Source: an uncultured Lachnospiraceae bacterium
GTDB taxonomy: Bacteria; Bacillota; Clostridia; Lachnospirales; Lachnospiraceae
Assembly: GCA_902786515.1 (NCBI GenBank)
Contig: CADADA010000001.1
Span: 100,977 to 164,976 of the forward strand
Length of the DNA: 64,000 bases
Direction of reading: 5' to 3'
Positions 27,622 to 40,505 of this stretch are shown piece by piece. The number at the start of each line of letters is the position of its first letter. The first letter of the stretch is position 1. Position numbers and translations under genes: made by a program. Below the pieces are notes generated by a model that saw only the letters and a list, made by a program, of their open reading frames with translations, was not told the DNA's origin and made no database searches.

Positions 27622-28791
27622 TTAATTGAGTGAATCTTTTAATTTATCCATGAAGCCCTTTTTCTTGGTCTTCTCATTTTTGGTCTTTTCTTTTCCCGTA
27701 CTTAATGTCTCTCCGGAAATGTCATCCAGTTTGACGATTAAGTCTTTTTGTTCACTCGTAAGATGTTCAGGAACCTGTATATACAGTGTCACGAAATGAT
27801 CTCCTCTGACATTTTTGTTTCGTAATGTCGGAACACCTTTTCCCTTTAAACGTATCTTTGTCTCCGTCTGTGTACCCGGTTTTATGTTAAACAGTACGTC
27901 TCCGTCAATAGTGCTTATCTTGACATCTCCACCTATGGCTGCCTGTGCAAATGACATAGGTGCTCTTGAATATAAATCAAATCCCTGTCTCTTAAATGTA
28001 ACATGTGCAGATACTGCTACTTCTACAAGCAAATCTCCACGTTCTCCACCGTTTGTGCCCGGTTCTCCTTTTCCTCTTATACGAACACATTGTCCGTTGT
28101 CTATACCGGCAGGAATAGTTACCTGTATTTTCTTTCTTACGCTCTTGTATCCTGTTCCGTAGCAGTCAGGGCATTTTTCTTTTACAATCTTTCCTTTTCC
28201 ACTACAATCCGGACATGTCTGCACGTTTCTTACCATTCCAAACAATGACTGCTGGGTGTAGACAACCTGACCTTTTCCTCCACATTTTGTACATGTGATA
28301 GGGTCTGTTCCCGGCTTTGCACCTGTTCCATGACATGTAGTACATTCTTCTTTGAGAGTAATATCAACTTCTTTTTCACAGCCAAACACTGCTTCCTCGA
28401 ATTTTATCCTTACTCTTGTAGTAATATTCGCACCGCGCTGTGGTCCGTTATTTGGTCTTCTGCTTCTTCCTGTACCGAATAAATCGCCAAACATATCACC
28501 AAAGATGTCGCCCATATCACCGAAGTCAAAACTGAATCCTCCGGCTCCCGGACCGCCACCGCCTTCAAATGCTGCATGACCAAACTGGTCATACTGTCTT
28601 CTTTTTTCAGGATCACTAAGTACGGCATATGCTTCCGAAGCTTCTTTGAATTTTGCTTCTGCTTCCTTATCTCCCGGGTTTGTATCCGGATGGTATTTTT
28701 TTGCCAATACCCTGTATGCTTTTTTTAATGCCGCGTCATCTGCATTTTTATCGACGCCAAGCACCTCATAATAATCTCTTTTATCTGCCAT
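27622..28791 (-). CDS. dnaJ: Chaperone protein DnaJ
   Basis: 389 residues. J domain with the HPD motif ([15 protein letters not shown]), a Gly/Phe-rich linker (about 75-110), four CxxCxGxG-type zinc repeats ([36 protein letters not shown]), and the substrate-binding C-terminal domains. A Lys-rich tail ends the protein. It stimulates DnaK ATPase and is the last chaperone gene of the hrcA operon. Confidence 0.97.
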   Translation of the reverse strand: MADKRDYYEVLGVDKNADDAALKKAYRVLAKKYHPDTNPGDKEAEAKFKEASEAYAVLSDPEKRRQYDQFGHAAFEGGGGPGAGGFSFDFGDMGDIFGDMFGDLFGTGRSRRPNNGPQRGANITTRVRIKFEEAVFGCEKEVDITLKEECTTCHGTGAKPGTDPITCTKCGGKGQVVYTQQSLFGMVRNVQTCPDCSGKGKIVKEKCPDCYGTGYKSVRKKIQVTIPAGIDNGQCVRIRGKGEPGTNGGERGDLLVEVAVSAHVTFKRQGFDLYSRAPMSFAQAAIGGDVKISTIDGDVLFNIKPGTQTETKIRLKGKGVPTLRNKNVRGDHFVTLYIQVPEHLTSEQKDLIVKLDDISGETLSTGKEKTKNEKTKKKGFMDKLKDSLN

Positions 28792-28843
28792 TGGTCATCC
28801 CCTGACTTCCTTATATTTTTATAACTGCATCTACAATGCAATG

Positions 28844-28872
28844 CCCTGAGCAATGTATCACATTTCTCAGGG
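28844..28872 (-). other. Hairpin in the dnaK-dnaJ spacer
   Basis: CCCTGAG (28844-28850) and CTCAGGG (28866-28872) can pair around a 15-nt loop. No T-run follows in the direction of transcription, so it is not an ordinary terminator. It could set relative mRNA stability between dnaK and dnaJ. Confidence 0.4.
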
Positions 28873-28890
28873 TCATCTGCAACACTTATA

Positions 28891-30786
<1,896 letters not shown>

Positions 30787-31380
30787 CTAATTTGCTACTT
30801 TGACCATACTGTGTCTTACCACTGTGTCTCTGTAAATGTATCCTTTTTGTAATTCCTCTGCAATTATATTCTCACCAAATGTATCATCTTCTATGTGCAT
30901 TACTGCATTGTGATACTCCGGATCAAATTCTTTTCCAACTGCTTCTATCGGCTTAACGCCGGTATCTTCCAGTGTCTTCATTAACTGCTTATAGATTTTA
31001 TCCATTCCGTCAACAAATGGTGTCTGTTTTTCTTCTTCAGTAACCGTTGCAAGTCCTCTTTCAAAATTGTCCACAACCGGGAGAATCTTTTCTATAATGT
31101 CCCTTGCTCCTACTTCATACATTGCTGACTTTTCTTTTTCTGAACGTTTCCTGAAATTATCAAATTCAGCAAAGGTTCTTTTATATTTATCTGTGAGTTC
31201 CTCGATGAGTATATCTTTTTTATCTTTTTTCTTTGACTTTTTCTCATCATCTCCCTTTACAGATTCTTCATTCTCTTCTACATTCTCTTCGACTTCAGCA
31301 ACAGCCTCATCTACAGTTTGTGTAGTCTCATCTGCATCATCCTGTACTTGTTCTGCCGCATCTTTTATCTCTTCCGCCAA
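30787..31380 (-). CDS. grpE: Nucleotide exchange factor GrpE
   Basis: 197 residues with a TTG start 9 nt after AAAGGTGG. The first 60 residues are a disordered Glu/Asp/Lys-rich tail, followed by the long dimerisation helix (KRTFAEFDNFRKRSEKEK) and a beta domain with PVVDNFERGL, EFDPEYHNAV and GYIYRDTVVRHSMVKV. It releases ADP from DnaK. The gene lies 17 nt downstream of hrcA. Confidence 0.96.
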   Translation of the reverse strand: MAEEIKDAAEQVQDDADETTQTVDEAVAEVEENVEENEESVKGDDEKKSKKKDKKDILIEELTDKYKRTFAEFDNFRKRSEKEKSAMYEVGARDIIEKILPVVDNFERGLATVTEEEKQTPFVDGMDKIYKQLMKTLEDTGVKPIEAVGKEFDPEYHNAVMHIEDDTFGENIIAEELQKGYIYRDTVVRHSMVKVAN

Positions 31381-31397
31381 CTTTTCTTACCACCTTT

Positions 31398-32453
31398 CTA
31401 TGTGTTGTTTTGAAATGCATCATCTAATTGTTTTTTAACAGTCTTAAGATTCTCAACTACCTTTTCGTAGTCCATTCTCTTAGGGCCGATAATTCCTATG
31501 GTTCCCTGAACGCCGTCACCGATATCATATGTCATGGTAACTACGCTGCAGTCTTTCATGTTCTGTACCGGTGTCTCATTTCCTATATACACCTGTATTC
31601 CGGTACCGGCACTACCTTCCTCGCTGCTTGTGATTAATGTCTCCAACTGTTGTTTTTCTTCAAAAACATTAATTATCTCACTGGCATGAACATTATCACT
31701 CAGTTCAGGATATTTTAACATATTCGTGGCACCGCTGGTAAATATCTTCATATCCTCTCCGGAACCTGCCACTTCTGCTATAATCTCAAGAACACGTCTT
31801 ACAAGTTCGCCCTGTTCTCCTGCCTGACCGGTTATCTGACTTATTGTTCCAAGATTAATCTCTTCAATTGTCATTCCATTCAACGTGCTGTTAAACAAAA
31901 TATTCAGCTTCAGCACTGTTTCACCGTCTATATTTTTTGACAGATTCACGATTTTATTTTTTATAACATTGCCTTCCATAACCACCACACACAGCATCTT
32001 GTCTTCATTTATCAGAGATAGCTGAATGAATTTGATACGTTTCGTGAAGCGCGGAGACGAAACGACCGTGGCATAATTTGTATTATTTGCCAACAGCTTT
32101 GCTGTGTTCTGCAACAATTCCTCTACCTGTTCCACCTTTTCGGTGAGGAATTCTTTCATCTCCGTAATCTCCTGCTGCTTTTCGGACAGCTCTTCTTCCT
32201 TTTCCTTCATCATGTTGTCCACGTAAAGTCTGTAACCTTTATCTGAAGGAATCCTGCCCGCTGATGTATGTGGCTGAACAATGTAACCCATATCTTCCAA
32301 ATCAGACATCTCATTACGAATCGTTGCTGAACTAAGATTCAAATCCGTATACTTTGAAATCGTCCGGGAACCCACCGGCTCACCTGTCTCCAGATAATTG
32401 TGAACAATGGCTTTAAGAATCTTTAATTTTCTCTCATCCAATTCCTGTCCCAT
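31398..32453 (-). CDS. hrcA: Heat-inducible transcription repressor HrcA
   Basis: 351 residues. Winged helix at the N-terminus (LKAIVHNYLETGEPVGSRTISK, LSSATIRNEMSDLEDMGY, QPHTSAGRIPSDKGYR), a GAF-like middle and a C-terminal dimerisation part with MTYDIGDGVQGTIGIIGPKRMDY. It binds CIRCE and needs GroEL for activity. A CIRCE site lies just upstream, giving autoregulation, and another lies before groES in this same window. Confidence 0.97.
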   Translation of the reverse strand: MGQELDERKLKILKAIVHNYLETGEPVGSRTISKYTDLNLSSATIRNEMSDLEDMGYIVQPHTSAGRIPSDKGYRLYVDNMMKEKEEELSEKQQEITEMKEFLTEKVEQVEELLQNTAKLLANNTNYATVVSSPRFTKRIKFIQLSLINEDKMLCVVVMEGNVIKNKIVNLSKNIDGETVLKLNILFNSTLNGMTIEEINLGTISQITGQAGEQGELVRRVLEIIAEVAGSGEDMKIFTSGATNMLKYPELSDNVHASEIINVFEEKQQLETLITSSEEGSAGTGIQVYIGNETPVQNMKDCSVVTMTYDIGDGVQGTIGIIGPKRMDYEKVVENLKTVKKQLDDAFQNNT

Positions 32454-32485
32454 ATATCAACATACCTTTCTTTGAATCTTTGTTG

Positions 32486-32512
32486 TTAGCACTCACTTTA
32501 ATAGAGTGCTAA
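32486..32512 (-). promoter_or_regulatory. CIRCE operator of the hrcA operon
   Basis: Perfect 9-9-9 element: TTAGCACTC (32486-32494), nine-base spacer, GAGTGCTAA (32504-32512). It lies 33 nt before the hrcA start and downstream of the -10 box. Confidence 0.97.
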
Positions 32513-32526
32513 TTGCTTACAATGAT

Positions 32527-32555
32527 AAGATAGCACTTTCCAATTTATTTGTCAA
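32527..32555 (-). promoter_or_regulatory. Promoter of the hrcA-grpE-dnaK-dnaJ operon
   Basis: On the minus strand TTGACA (32555-32550) and TATCTT (32532-32527) are 17 nt apart, immediately upstream of the CIRCE element. This is a vegetative promoter blocked by HrcA. Confidence 0.85.
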
Positions 32556-32566
32556 CAATTTTTTTA

Positions 32567-34603
32567 TTATCCTGCATCTGATTCATCTCCATATATTACT
32601 TTTCCATATGTAAATTTGTATGTTTTTATTTTATAATAATAGATTTTGTTTTTGTTTGCACTTTTGTCAGACCATGTTGTTATGTCTGATGATGGTATAT
32701 TCCTGTACATTTTATATACTCCGTCTTCTGATTCGCTTCTATATACAAGGTATCCTGAAACATCATCTGCTTTTTCCCACTTGATTTTTATAGATTTTTT
32801 TCCTGCTTTTTTTGTGGTGACAACTGTTTTTGATATTGGAATATTTATTCCTCTGTAATAGGAGTTGTCTCCATAATATTTGTTTCCACCGGCTTCAACA
32901 TACCCTTTTACGGTATAATGGTATCTAAGACCGCTCTCGACGTCTGCATCAATTATGTTGTCTACACCGTCAGGTACATTTGCAACTATTTCAACATCTG
33001 ATTTTTTATCTGAAAAACGGTATATTGTATATCCGTCATACACATCATTATCATGCCATGCCACATGGACATTTTTTTCATTCTCGAGTGATACTTCTAT
33101 ACCCTGTATGTAGGATAGATTCACTCTGTCGGTGAATGCCTTAATTCTGACGTTGCCATTATTTCCCCGGTCATACCATGTCTCACCATCATATCCTATG
33201 TAGCTCTGACCCGGTTCTGAATAGGCCGTCACATAATATCCCGCCTGTTCTGTTGCCTCTGTCGGTATATATACGCTCTCTTCCTCATGATTTAATTTGA
33301 TAACAATAGAGTATTTTTCACCCTTGTCAAGATAAACTGTCTTGTCAAGATTTATGGTGTAGTATCCCATATACTCACAAGTTCCCGACTGTGGCTGTGT
33401 AAAACACGGCAAATCGCTTGTCGGCGCCGACTCATCTGTTACTCCTTTATATATCTGTACCTCATAGTTTACGGAAGGATTTAACGTGTAAAATGAAACC
33501 GCTTTTAATACTTCATCTGAAGCAGCCGTAAATACATTTGCCATCCATCCGTCGTTTGTTCCATAATTTGCGTAATGTGCCAGATTTGCTGTTCCATCAT
33601 ACTGATAATTGTTGTCATAGTTATCGCAGCTCTCGTATATGAAGGTATATGCTAACGCCGATGAGGCAAATACATCCTCATACGATATCCAGAAATATCC
33701 ATTATCTCCCCATCCGGAACCCCAGCTGTTCTTCGCAAGCCATGCTCCGTTTTGTGAAGGTCTTGTTTTGAAATTGCCGGCATCGTAGTCATCATCCCAA
33801 CCCACGATACATATAGCATGATTCGTTCCGTTTTTCACCGAGGTATTCTTATAATAAGCTGCAGTGGAATAGTTATAACAAGATGAAAGGTATCTGAAAC
33901 TTATCTGTACACCTCCGTAGTTTTTTATAAATGTTTTTATCGTGTCAACTTCTTCCATACTTACCCAATATGAATTTTGCAAATGTGCTGCTGTATATCC
34001 ATATGCCATATATTCTGACGGTTCAAATGCGCTTTCCGCAATATTCGTATATGGCATCTTTTCCTCAACGACCGGCCCCATCCACTGAGCCAGAGTTGAT
34101 ACGGATAAATTCCCATTTCCTCCTATCAGTCTGTAATCAGTACCTTGTGATGAAACGTCATCTCCCTTTGTACCACCTGACGGGTCCGTCACCCTGTGAT
34201 AAGCATAATATGTGAGATGCATCTCTGATAAATCCGCCCCCGGCATAAGTCCTTTTTTTACCAGATAGTTTTCTCCGACCGCGGAGGATGCAAAGCTCCA
34301 ACATGTACCATAGCTTTTTGACTGATAGTCCTGATTTTTTACTTCTGTCTCTACTCCTTCTTTTCTGCTATCGTATGATGACGGTAAATTTGATGCTTTG
34401 CTTAATTCATTATCCTGTACATCTGGAATTTCCGGTTCACCTTCTGATATGTATGTATCGTGGTCCGGCTCGTATTGCTGCTGCTTTAGTATTTCGCTTT
34501 CGCTCATTTCACGTCCTAATATATAGTCAGGTGTATCAGCATAAACAACCACGCTGTTTGTTATAATCCATATAGTAACTAACATCCATTTTATCTTTCT
34601 CAT
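32567..34603 (-). CDS. Secreted papain-like (C1A) cysteine protease with C-terminal accessory domains
   Basis: 678 residues from the ATG at 34603, with a GGAGG site upstream. A signal peptide (about 1-22, ending VYA) and a short acidic linker precede the C1A protease: active-site Cys in SYGTCWSFASS (about residue 101), His in GTNHAICIVGWDDDY, Asn in AKNSWGSGWGDNGYFWISY. After this a beta-rich region (about 345-510) resembles the lectin-like domain of clostridial C1 proteases, with a conserved YIGYDGETWYDRG. Two fibronectin type III-like repeats (about 525-678) end the protein. No LPXTG anchor is seen, so it is probably released. It lies alone between the two chaperone operons. A paralogue is at 50532-51941. 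Confidence 0.88.
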   Translation of the reverse strand: MRKIKWMLVTIWIITNSVVVYADTPDYILGREMSESEILKQQQYEPDHDTYISEGEPEIPDVQDNELSKASNLPSSYDSRKEGVETEVKNQDYQSKSYGTCWSFASSAVGENYLVKKGLMPGADLSEMHLTYYAYHRVTDPSGGTKGDDVSSQGTDYRLIGGNGNLSVSTLAQWMGPVVEEKMPYTNIAESAFEPSEYMAYGYTAAHLQNSYWVSMEEVDTIKTFIKNYGGVQISFRYLSSCYNYSTAAYYKNTSVKNGTNHAICIVGWDDDYDAGNFKTRPSQNGAWLAKNSWGSGWGDNGYFWISYEDVFASSALAYTFIYESCDNYDNNYQYDGTANLAHYANYGTNDGWMANVFTAASDEVLKAVSFYTLNPSVNYEVQIYKGVTDESAPTSDLPCFTQPQSGTCEYMGYYTINLDKTVYLDKGEKYSIVIKLNHEEESVYIPTEATEQAGYYVTAYSEPGQSYIGYDGETWYDRGNNGNVRIKAFTDRVNLSYIQGIEVSLENEKNVHVAWHDNDVYDGYTIYRFSDKKSDVEIVANVPDGVDNIIDADVESGLRYHYTVKGYVEAGGNKYYGDNSYYRGINIPISKTVVTTKKAGKKSIKIKWEKADDVSGYLVYRSESEDGVYKMYRNIPSSDITTWSDKSANKNKIYYYKIKTYKFTYGKVIYGDESDAG

Positions 34604-34704
34604 ACTATTCCTCCATTCCGGGCACTGTAGTCTGTAAAAACCTATTTTTATTATATCAGAAAAAAGAAGTCTCACAAGACTTTTTAAGTTTCATATAACA
34701 AGAA

Positions 34705-34732
34705 AGGGATACATGCAAAAACATGTATCCCT
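34705..34732 (-). terminator. Terminator after groEL
   Basis: AGGGATACATG and CATGTATCCCT form a perfect 11-bp stem with a 6-nt loop. On the minus strand TTTCTTGTT follows. It is 24 nt past the groEL stop and upstream of the protease gene. Confidence 0.75.
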
Positions 34733-34756
34733 AAAATTCCGGTCTGGATTATAGTA

Positions 34757-36382
<1,626 letters not shown>

Positions 36383-36410
36383 CTATCTACCTCCTGATTT
36401 TATACCTGAT

Positions 36411-36695
36411 TTATTCTACAACAGCAAGTATGTCTGACTGTCTTACAATAATATACTCTACGTCTTCAATCTTAACTTCTGTTCCTGCATATTTTGAATA
36501 TATTACTGTATTTCCAACTGATACTTCCATCTTTATCTCTTTGCCGTCTACTACTCCGCCCGGACCTACTGCTACTACTTCAGCCTGCTGTGGTTTTTCT
36601 TTTGCCTGACCAGGTAAAACGATTCCTGATTTTGTTGTCTCTTCTGCAACTAACTGCTTTAATACTACTCTGTCTCCTAATGGTACTAACTTCAT
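36411..36695 (-). CDS. groES: Co-chaperonin GroES
   Basis: 94 residues with [13 protein letters not shown], the mobile loop ([19 protein letters not shown]) and [22 protein letters not shown] precedes the ATG. First gene of the CIRCE-controlled groESL operon. Confidence 0.98.
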   Translation of the reverse strand: MKLVPLGDRVVLKQLVAEETTKSGIVLPGQAKEKPQQAEVVAVGPGGVVDGKEIKMEVSVGNTVIYSKYAGTEVKIEDVEYIIVRQSDILAVVE

Positions 36696-36730
36696 TATTT
36701 AGTCCTCCAATCAATATAATCTATGTATTA

Positions 36731-36757
36731 TTAGCACTCACTCTAATCGAGTGCTAA
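36731..36757 (-). promoter_or_regulatory. CIRCE operator of groES-groEL
   Basis: TTAGCACTC (36731-36739), nine-base spacer, GAGTGCTAA (36749-36757): a perfect inverted repeat, identical in its arms to the site before hrcA. Confidence 0.97.
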
Positions 36758-36769
36758 TTCATAAAACTT

Positions 36770-36798
36770 ATAATAAATGCTTTGCTTTATTTATGCAA
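36770..36798 (-). promoter_or_regulatory. Promoter of groES-groEL
   Basis: On the minus strand TTGCAT (36798-36793) and TATTAT (36775-36770) lie 17 nt apart just upstream of the CIRCE site. Confidence 0.75.
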
Positions 36799-36868
36799 GT
36801 CAGTTTTTCTATGTGTTTTTTTGCTTTTTCTATATTTTTCTTCCGTTTTCTTTTGTTTTCTCCTGTTT

Positions 36869-37780
36869 TTATGTTTTTGATTTTTTATTAGCATTTTCTC
36901 TGGCATATGCAAATAGGTACTGCTGGGCATATCCACCATATTTACCGAACTTTTCACATGCAAATTCCTGTATCAGTTCTTTCTTCACATCCCTGCCAAA
37001 ATATAATTCTTCCATTATCCTTTTTACCCACACATCCACCGGAAATGCTTCCCTGAATCCCAGTCCGAAGAGCAGTGTGCAGTCTGAAACTTTTTTTCCT
37101 ACACCTTTTAAGCCGATTAACTGTTCCTGTGCTTCTTCTCTTGTCATTTGTCTTAAAAGTTCTCCGGAAACGGATCCTGACTGCAGGGCTTTTGCTGCTT
37201 CACACAGGTATTTTGCCCTGAATCCTGCCTTACACTCTCTGTAACCTTCTTCGGTAATATTTGCAAGTACATCCGTATCCGGAAATGAGTAGTATGTTTT
37301 TCCTTCATATTCTCCTAACGGCTCACCATATTTTTCGCACAAAGCAGCTATAATCTGTCTGATTCTTACTATCTGCTGGTTTTGTGATATTATAAATGAT
37401 ATAAGTGTCTCATTAAATTCCTGATTAAGTATTCTGATTCCTCCCTGTGTGGCTATTGCTTTTGTCATGTTTTCATCGTCTGCCTTTAGTATTTCTTTGA
37501 TTTTTCCGTAATCCCTGTCTATGTCAAAATAGTTTTTCCAGATTGTTTCATATTCTTCCGTAGACGTATTATAAAATGTGATGGTATCGTTTTCCTGTCT
37601 TAAGTGGAGCATCCTTTTCCATGCAACAATTATGTAGTCTTCTTCGGATATTTTATCGTACCGGAAACATTGTCCGCATTCGAGCGTCTGACTCAATGTA
37701 AAATCTTTTATATCCTGAATAATTATATTTTTGTCATCTCTGGTAATTTTCAAACTTATCACTTCCTCTTTTGTCATCAT
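36869..37780 (-). CDS. ogg: 8-oxoguanine DNA glycosylase/AP lyase (OGG1 type)
   Basis: 303 residues as read from the first ATG; starts at the next ATG (37777) or at a TTG (37753) that follows GAGGAAG are equally possible. An N-terminal TBP-like OGG_N domain has LSQTLECGQCFRY; the HhH-GPD domain carries the hairpin LKGVGKKVSDCTLLFGL with the catalytic Lys and the Asp in EAFPVDVWVKRIM. It removes 8-oxoguanine and nicks the strand. Mammalian-type OGG1 proteins are common in Clostridia. Monocistronic by position. Confidence 0.88.
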   Translation of the reverse strand: MMTKEEVISLKITRDDKNIIIQDIKDFTLSQTLECGQCFRYDKISEEDYIIVAWKRMLHLRQENDTITFYNTSTEEYETIWKNYFDIDRDYGKIKEILKADDENMTKAIATQGGIRILNQEFNETLISFIISQNQQIVRIRQIIAALCEKYGEPLGEYEGKTYYSFPDTDVLANITEEGYRECKAGFRAKYLCEAAKALQSGSVSGELLRQMTREEAQEQLIGLKGVGKKVSDCTLLFGLGFREAFPVDVWVKRIMEELYFGRDVKKELIQEFACEKFGKYGGYAQQYLFAYARENANKKSKT

Positions 37781-37925
37781 CCTTATTCAGACTATCATTT
37801 TTAGTCTGAAAATACAATGGTTTTTTCCACGGGAGTTTTTTGTAAAAATTACATTTTTAACTTTATTTTTGGTTAATTTAGTATTACAATAGTACATAAG
37901 GTTAAACGTGAAAGGAGTACGAAAT

Positions 37926-38327
37926 ATGGCTAAGAAAAATTTTGGTAAAGTTTTACTGTGCAGTGCTTTAATTGGTTCTGCTGTTGCGGGAGGAGTTGCA
38001 TTATTTAAAAAATTTAAATCTGATAATGATGAAGACGATGATTTTTTAGATTTTGATGATGAAGATTTTAATGATGATGATTTCGACGGCAGTTTCGATG
38101 ATTTAGATGATGACGAGGATGATTTTATTGGTGGTTCTGATGAAGATGATGATTCTGCCTCAGATGATGAGGATTCATCAGCTGAAGCGGAAGATGATTT
38201 CTCAAAAGATGAAGAGACATCAGACGAGGATGATTTCACCGCAAAAGAAGAGGAGACACCTGTTAAAAACAGCTATGTTTCCATCCCTCCTATTGATGAC
38301 GATTTGAATGAGGAGTCAGAGGAATAG
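37926..38327 (+). CDS. Small acidic membrane-anchored protein
   Basis: 133 residues from the ATG at 37926, which has AAAGGAG at good distance. One N-terminal hydrophobic segment (about 8-26) flanked by Lys is followed by about 90 residues made mainly of Asp, Glu and Ser (FDDEDFNDDDFDGSFDD and similar). It ends in a short less acidic tail with NSYVSIPPIDDD. It may sit at the membrane with the acidic part in the cytoplasm, given the positive residues after the helix. No family is recognised. It is transcribed alone, divergently from ogg, with its own terminator. Confidence 0.75.
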   Translation: MAKKNFGKVLLCSALIGSAVAGGVALFKKFKSDNDEDDDFLDFDDEDFNDDDFDGSFDDLDDDEDDFIGGSDEDDDSASDDEDSSAEAEDDFSKDEETSDEDDFTAKEEETPVKNSYVSIPPIDDDLNEESEE

Positions 38328-38338
38328 TGTATTTTGTT

Positions 38339-38367
38339 AAAGAGTCTGCATATAGCAGACTCTTTTT
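38339..38367 (+). terminator. Rho-independent terminator after the acidic protein gene
   Basis: AAAGAGTCTGC pairs with GCAGACTCTTT around a 5-nt loop, with a T-run. It lies between convergent genes and may work in both directions. Confidence 0.88.
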
Positions 38368-38372
38368 GATTA

Positions 38373-39092
38373 TCAGTTATCCTCTTTCCATATTATGCTG
38401 TTTGTCTTTGTCAGTGTTCTCGGTAATGCATCTTTTGAATTTTTCCACGGTGCATCCTTATGTCTGTAATCAAATTTGTCTATAAACCAGCTTAAATCAC
38501 CGGTTACTCTCTCCATGTTACTCAAGTACACTTCATTTGTCTGTTGTATAAATTCGTCAAGATATTTTCCTGACATATTAGCTCCTGCCTCTTCTATGAG
38601 TACGCCGTAATGTTTTGTGCAAAAGCCGGAACACGTTTTATACTTACTCCTGAATACCTCATCTTTTTCCCAGAGATAATGGATTGTTTTTATGTACCTT
38701 TTAAATGTATCCTCTATCTTACTGCATACAAAGCAGGAATTATTAAGTTTATGAATGTAGTCTATTAATTGTGAATTATCCTGTTTTTTGAAAAAACCTG
38801 ATTTTTTAGTCTCTGATGTCAATTCACGTATTATTTTATTTGTCTTCACCATGTGAGTGTGGAGAATCAGCGCCTGCCCTAATTTATTCTCTATTTTAAA
38901 TATCTGTCGTATATGTTTTTCGCAGAAGCCCTGCTCATCCGTCATGGCTCTCACATCATCTTCCATGTAGCTTGGACCCATCGTATATTGAACTGAATTG
39001 GTTTCGAGTTCTTCATACATTGCGCAGATAGGACATTCACATTCTTTACTAAATGCATCATTTACCGGTATCGTGTACAATTGTTCTTTCAT
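38373..39092 (-). CDS. DUF6062-like cysteine-rich protein
   Basis: 239 residues from the ATG at 39092; its start overlaps the stop of the preceding regulator gene (ATGA) and GGAGG lies in that gene's last codons. Four Cys/His motifs stand out: CECPICAMYEE, GFCEKHIRQIF, NSCFVCSKIEDT and GFCTKHYGVL. Two such pairs may form two metal sites. The repeated layout suggests an internal duplication. The family is widespread in Clostridia, with no known role. Tight coupling to the MocR-type regulator suggests a shared function. Confidence 0.72.
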   Translation of the reverse strand: MKEQLYTIPVNDAFSKECECPICAMYEELETNSVQYTMGPSYMEDDVRAMTDEQGFCEKHIRQIFKIENKLGQALILHTHMVKTNKIIRELTSETKKSGFFKKQDNSQLIDYIHKLNNSCFVCSKIEDTFKRYIKTIHYLWEKDEVFRSKYKTCSGFCTKHYGVLIEEAGANMSGKYLDEFIQQTNEVYLSNMERVTGDLSWFIDKFDYRHKDAPWKNSKDALPRTLTKTNSIIWKEDN

Positions 39093-40504
39093 ATTATTCC
39101 TCCATTTCCTTTCCATATTTCTTTTAATATACTGATTCCTTTTTGTATCTCAGAGTGATTTAACTTTGCAAACCCCATAATTACTGCATTTTTTTCTTTC
39201 TCCATTCCGTCTATATAGTATTCAGATAACGGATACACCTTAATTCCTGCTGCTCGAGCTCTGTCTATCAATTCCTTCTCTGTCATTCCATTATTGACTT
39301 TTATCACTATATGCAATCCGGCATTGGCTCCATATATGCTTATCAGGTCGCCCATTTCTTTTAAATTTGATATTACTAAATCATGTTTCTCTCTGTAGAT
39401 AGAACGCATTTTGTTTAAATGTCTTTCAAAACTTCCGTTTTCTATAAATTCACTGACTACAGCCTGATCTATTCTTGACACTGTCTGTGAATAGAAGCTG
39501 ATTTTTTCTTCATACAGATTCATTAACTGTTCCGGAAGCACCATATAACTCATCCTGATTGCCGGAGCGATTGATTTTGAAAACGTTCCTATGTATATCA
39601 CCTTATCTGTATTGTCGATACCCATTAATGCAGGAATTGGTTTGCCGTGATATCTGAATTCGCTGTCATAATCGTCTTCTATGATGTATCTAAAGTCTTT
39701 CTCATTTGCCCATTTAAGAAGCTGATTTCTTTTTCTGATGGACATTACTGTTCCAAGGGGATATTGATGCGATGGCATGACGTATACCATATCAGCATCC
39801 GTCATTCTAATACTTTCAACATCTATTCCGTCCTTTTCCACATTTACGGTCACTATGCTTTTATCATTTGCCCGGAATACCTGATATGCCCTCTGGTAAG
39901 TCGGACTCTCCATGGCTATTACCCGCGTCCGGTTCATAAGCCTGCACAACAATGTCATAAGATAATCATTGCCCGCACCGATAATGATATTGTCAGGTGT
40001 ACAGTGTACATTTCTTGCCTCAAAAAGGTAATTGCATATGTTTCGGCGAAGGTTTATGTCACCTTTGGAATCCCCACTGTCAAATAGTTCTTTTCTTTCT
40101 TCATTCAGAATTGAACGTGATATCTTTCTCCACATTCCGAAAGGAAAGTATTCAAGATCAATGCCATTTGGTGTAAAATCAATTAATTTTTCTTCTACTG
40201 GTTTTGTCCTGTGTACTTTAGTACTTTTTTTCGGCATGTTAATATCATACAACAATGATATTTCACAAACATAATATCCCTTACACGGAACAGATTCTAT
40301 ATATCCTTCTGATATTAATTGAGTGTAAGCCATATCTACCGTACTTCTGCTTACCTGCAAATGTCTCGCAAGAGAACGGGCTGACGGCAGTTTAGTCTTA
40401 CACTCAATTTTTCCACTTTTTATCTCATTTTTTATGTATTGATAAATCTGTTCGTATAATGGAGTACTGCCTGCATTGTCAAGTACAAGCGTCAACTCAT
40501 TCAT
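39089..40504 (-). CDS. MocR/PdxR-type transcriptional regulator (GntR helix-turn-helix plus aminotransferase domain)
   Basis: 471 residues from the ATG at 40504. The GntR-type winged helix is at the N-terminus (PLYEQIYQYIKNEIKSGK, LPSARSLARHLQVSRSTVDM). A class I aminotransferase-like domain (about 110-470) follows, with the PLP-lysine motif IGTFSKSIAPAIRMSYM and the cofactor-binding MPSHQYPLG. MocR regulators use PLP or an amino compound as effector and control vitamin B6 or amino-acid genes; none of these lies nearby. It sits in one operon with the DUF2225 gene upstream and the DUF6062 gene downstream. Confidence 0.88.
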   Translation of the reverse strand: MNELTLVLDNAGSTPLYEQIYQYIKNEIKSGKIECKTKLPSARSLARHLQVSRSTVDMAYTQLISEGYIESVPCKGYYVCEISLLYDINMPKKSTKVHRTKPVEEKLIDFTPNGIDLEYFPFGMWRKISRSILNEERKELFDSGDSKGDINLRRNICNYLFEARNVHCTPDNIIIGAGNDYLMTLLCRLMNRTRVIAMESPTYQRAYQVFRANDKSIVTVNVEKDGIDVESIRMTDADMVYVMPSHQYPLGTVMSIRKRNQLLKWANEKDFRYIIEDDYDSEFRYHGKPIPALMGIDNTDKVIYIGTFSKSIAPAIRMSYMVLPEQLMNLYEEKISFYSQTVSRIDQAVVSEFIENGSFERHLNKMRSIYREKHDLVISNLKEMGDLISIYGANAGLHIVIKVNNGMTEKELIDRARAAGIKVYPLSEYYIDGMEKEKNAVIMGFAKLNHSEIQKGISILKEIWKGNGGII

Positions 40505-40505
40505 A

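Noticed and set aside
28844..28872. Terminator between dnaK and dnaJ
   Set aside because: The stem lacks a T-run on the downstream side, so intrinsic termination is unlikely.
37787..38239. 150-residue Ser-rich open frame on the minus strand
   Set aside because: It is the reverse complement of the Asp/Glu-rich codons of the acidic protein gene, whose start, ribosome binding site and terminator are clear on the plus strand.
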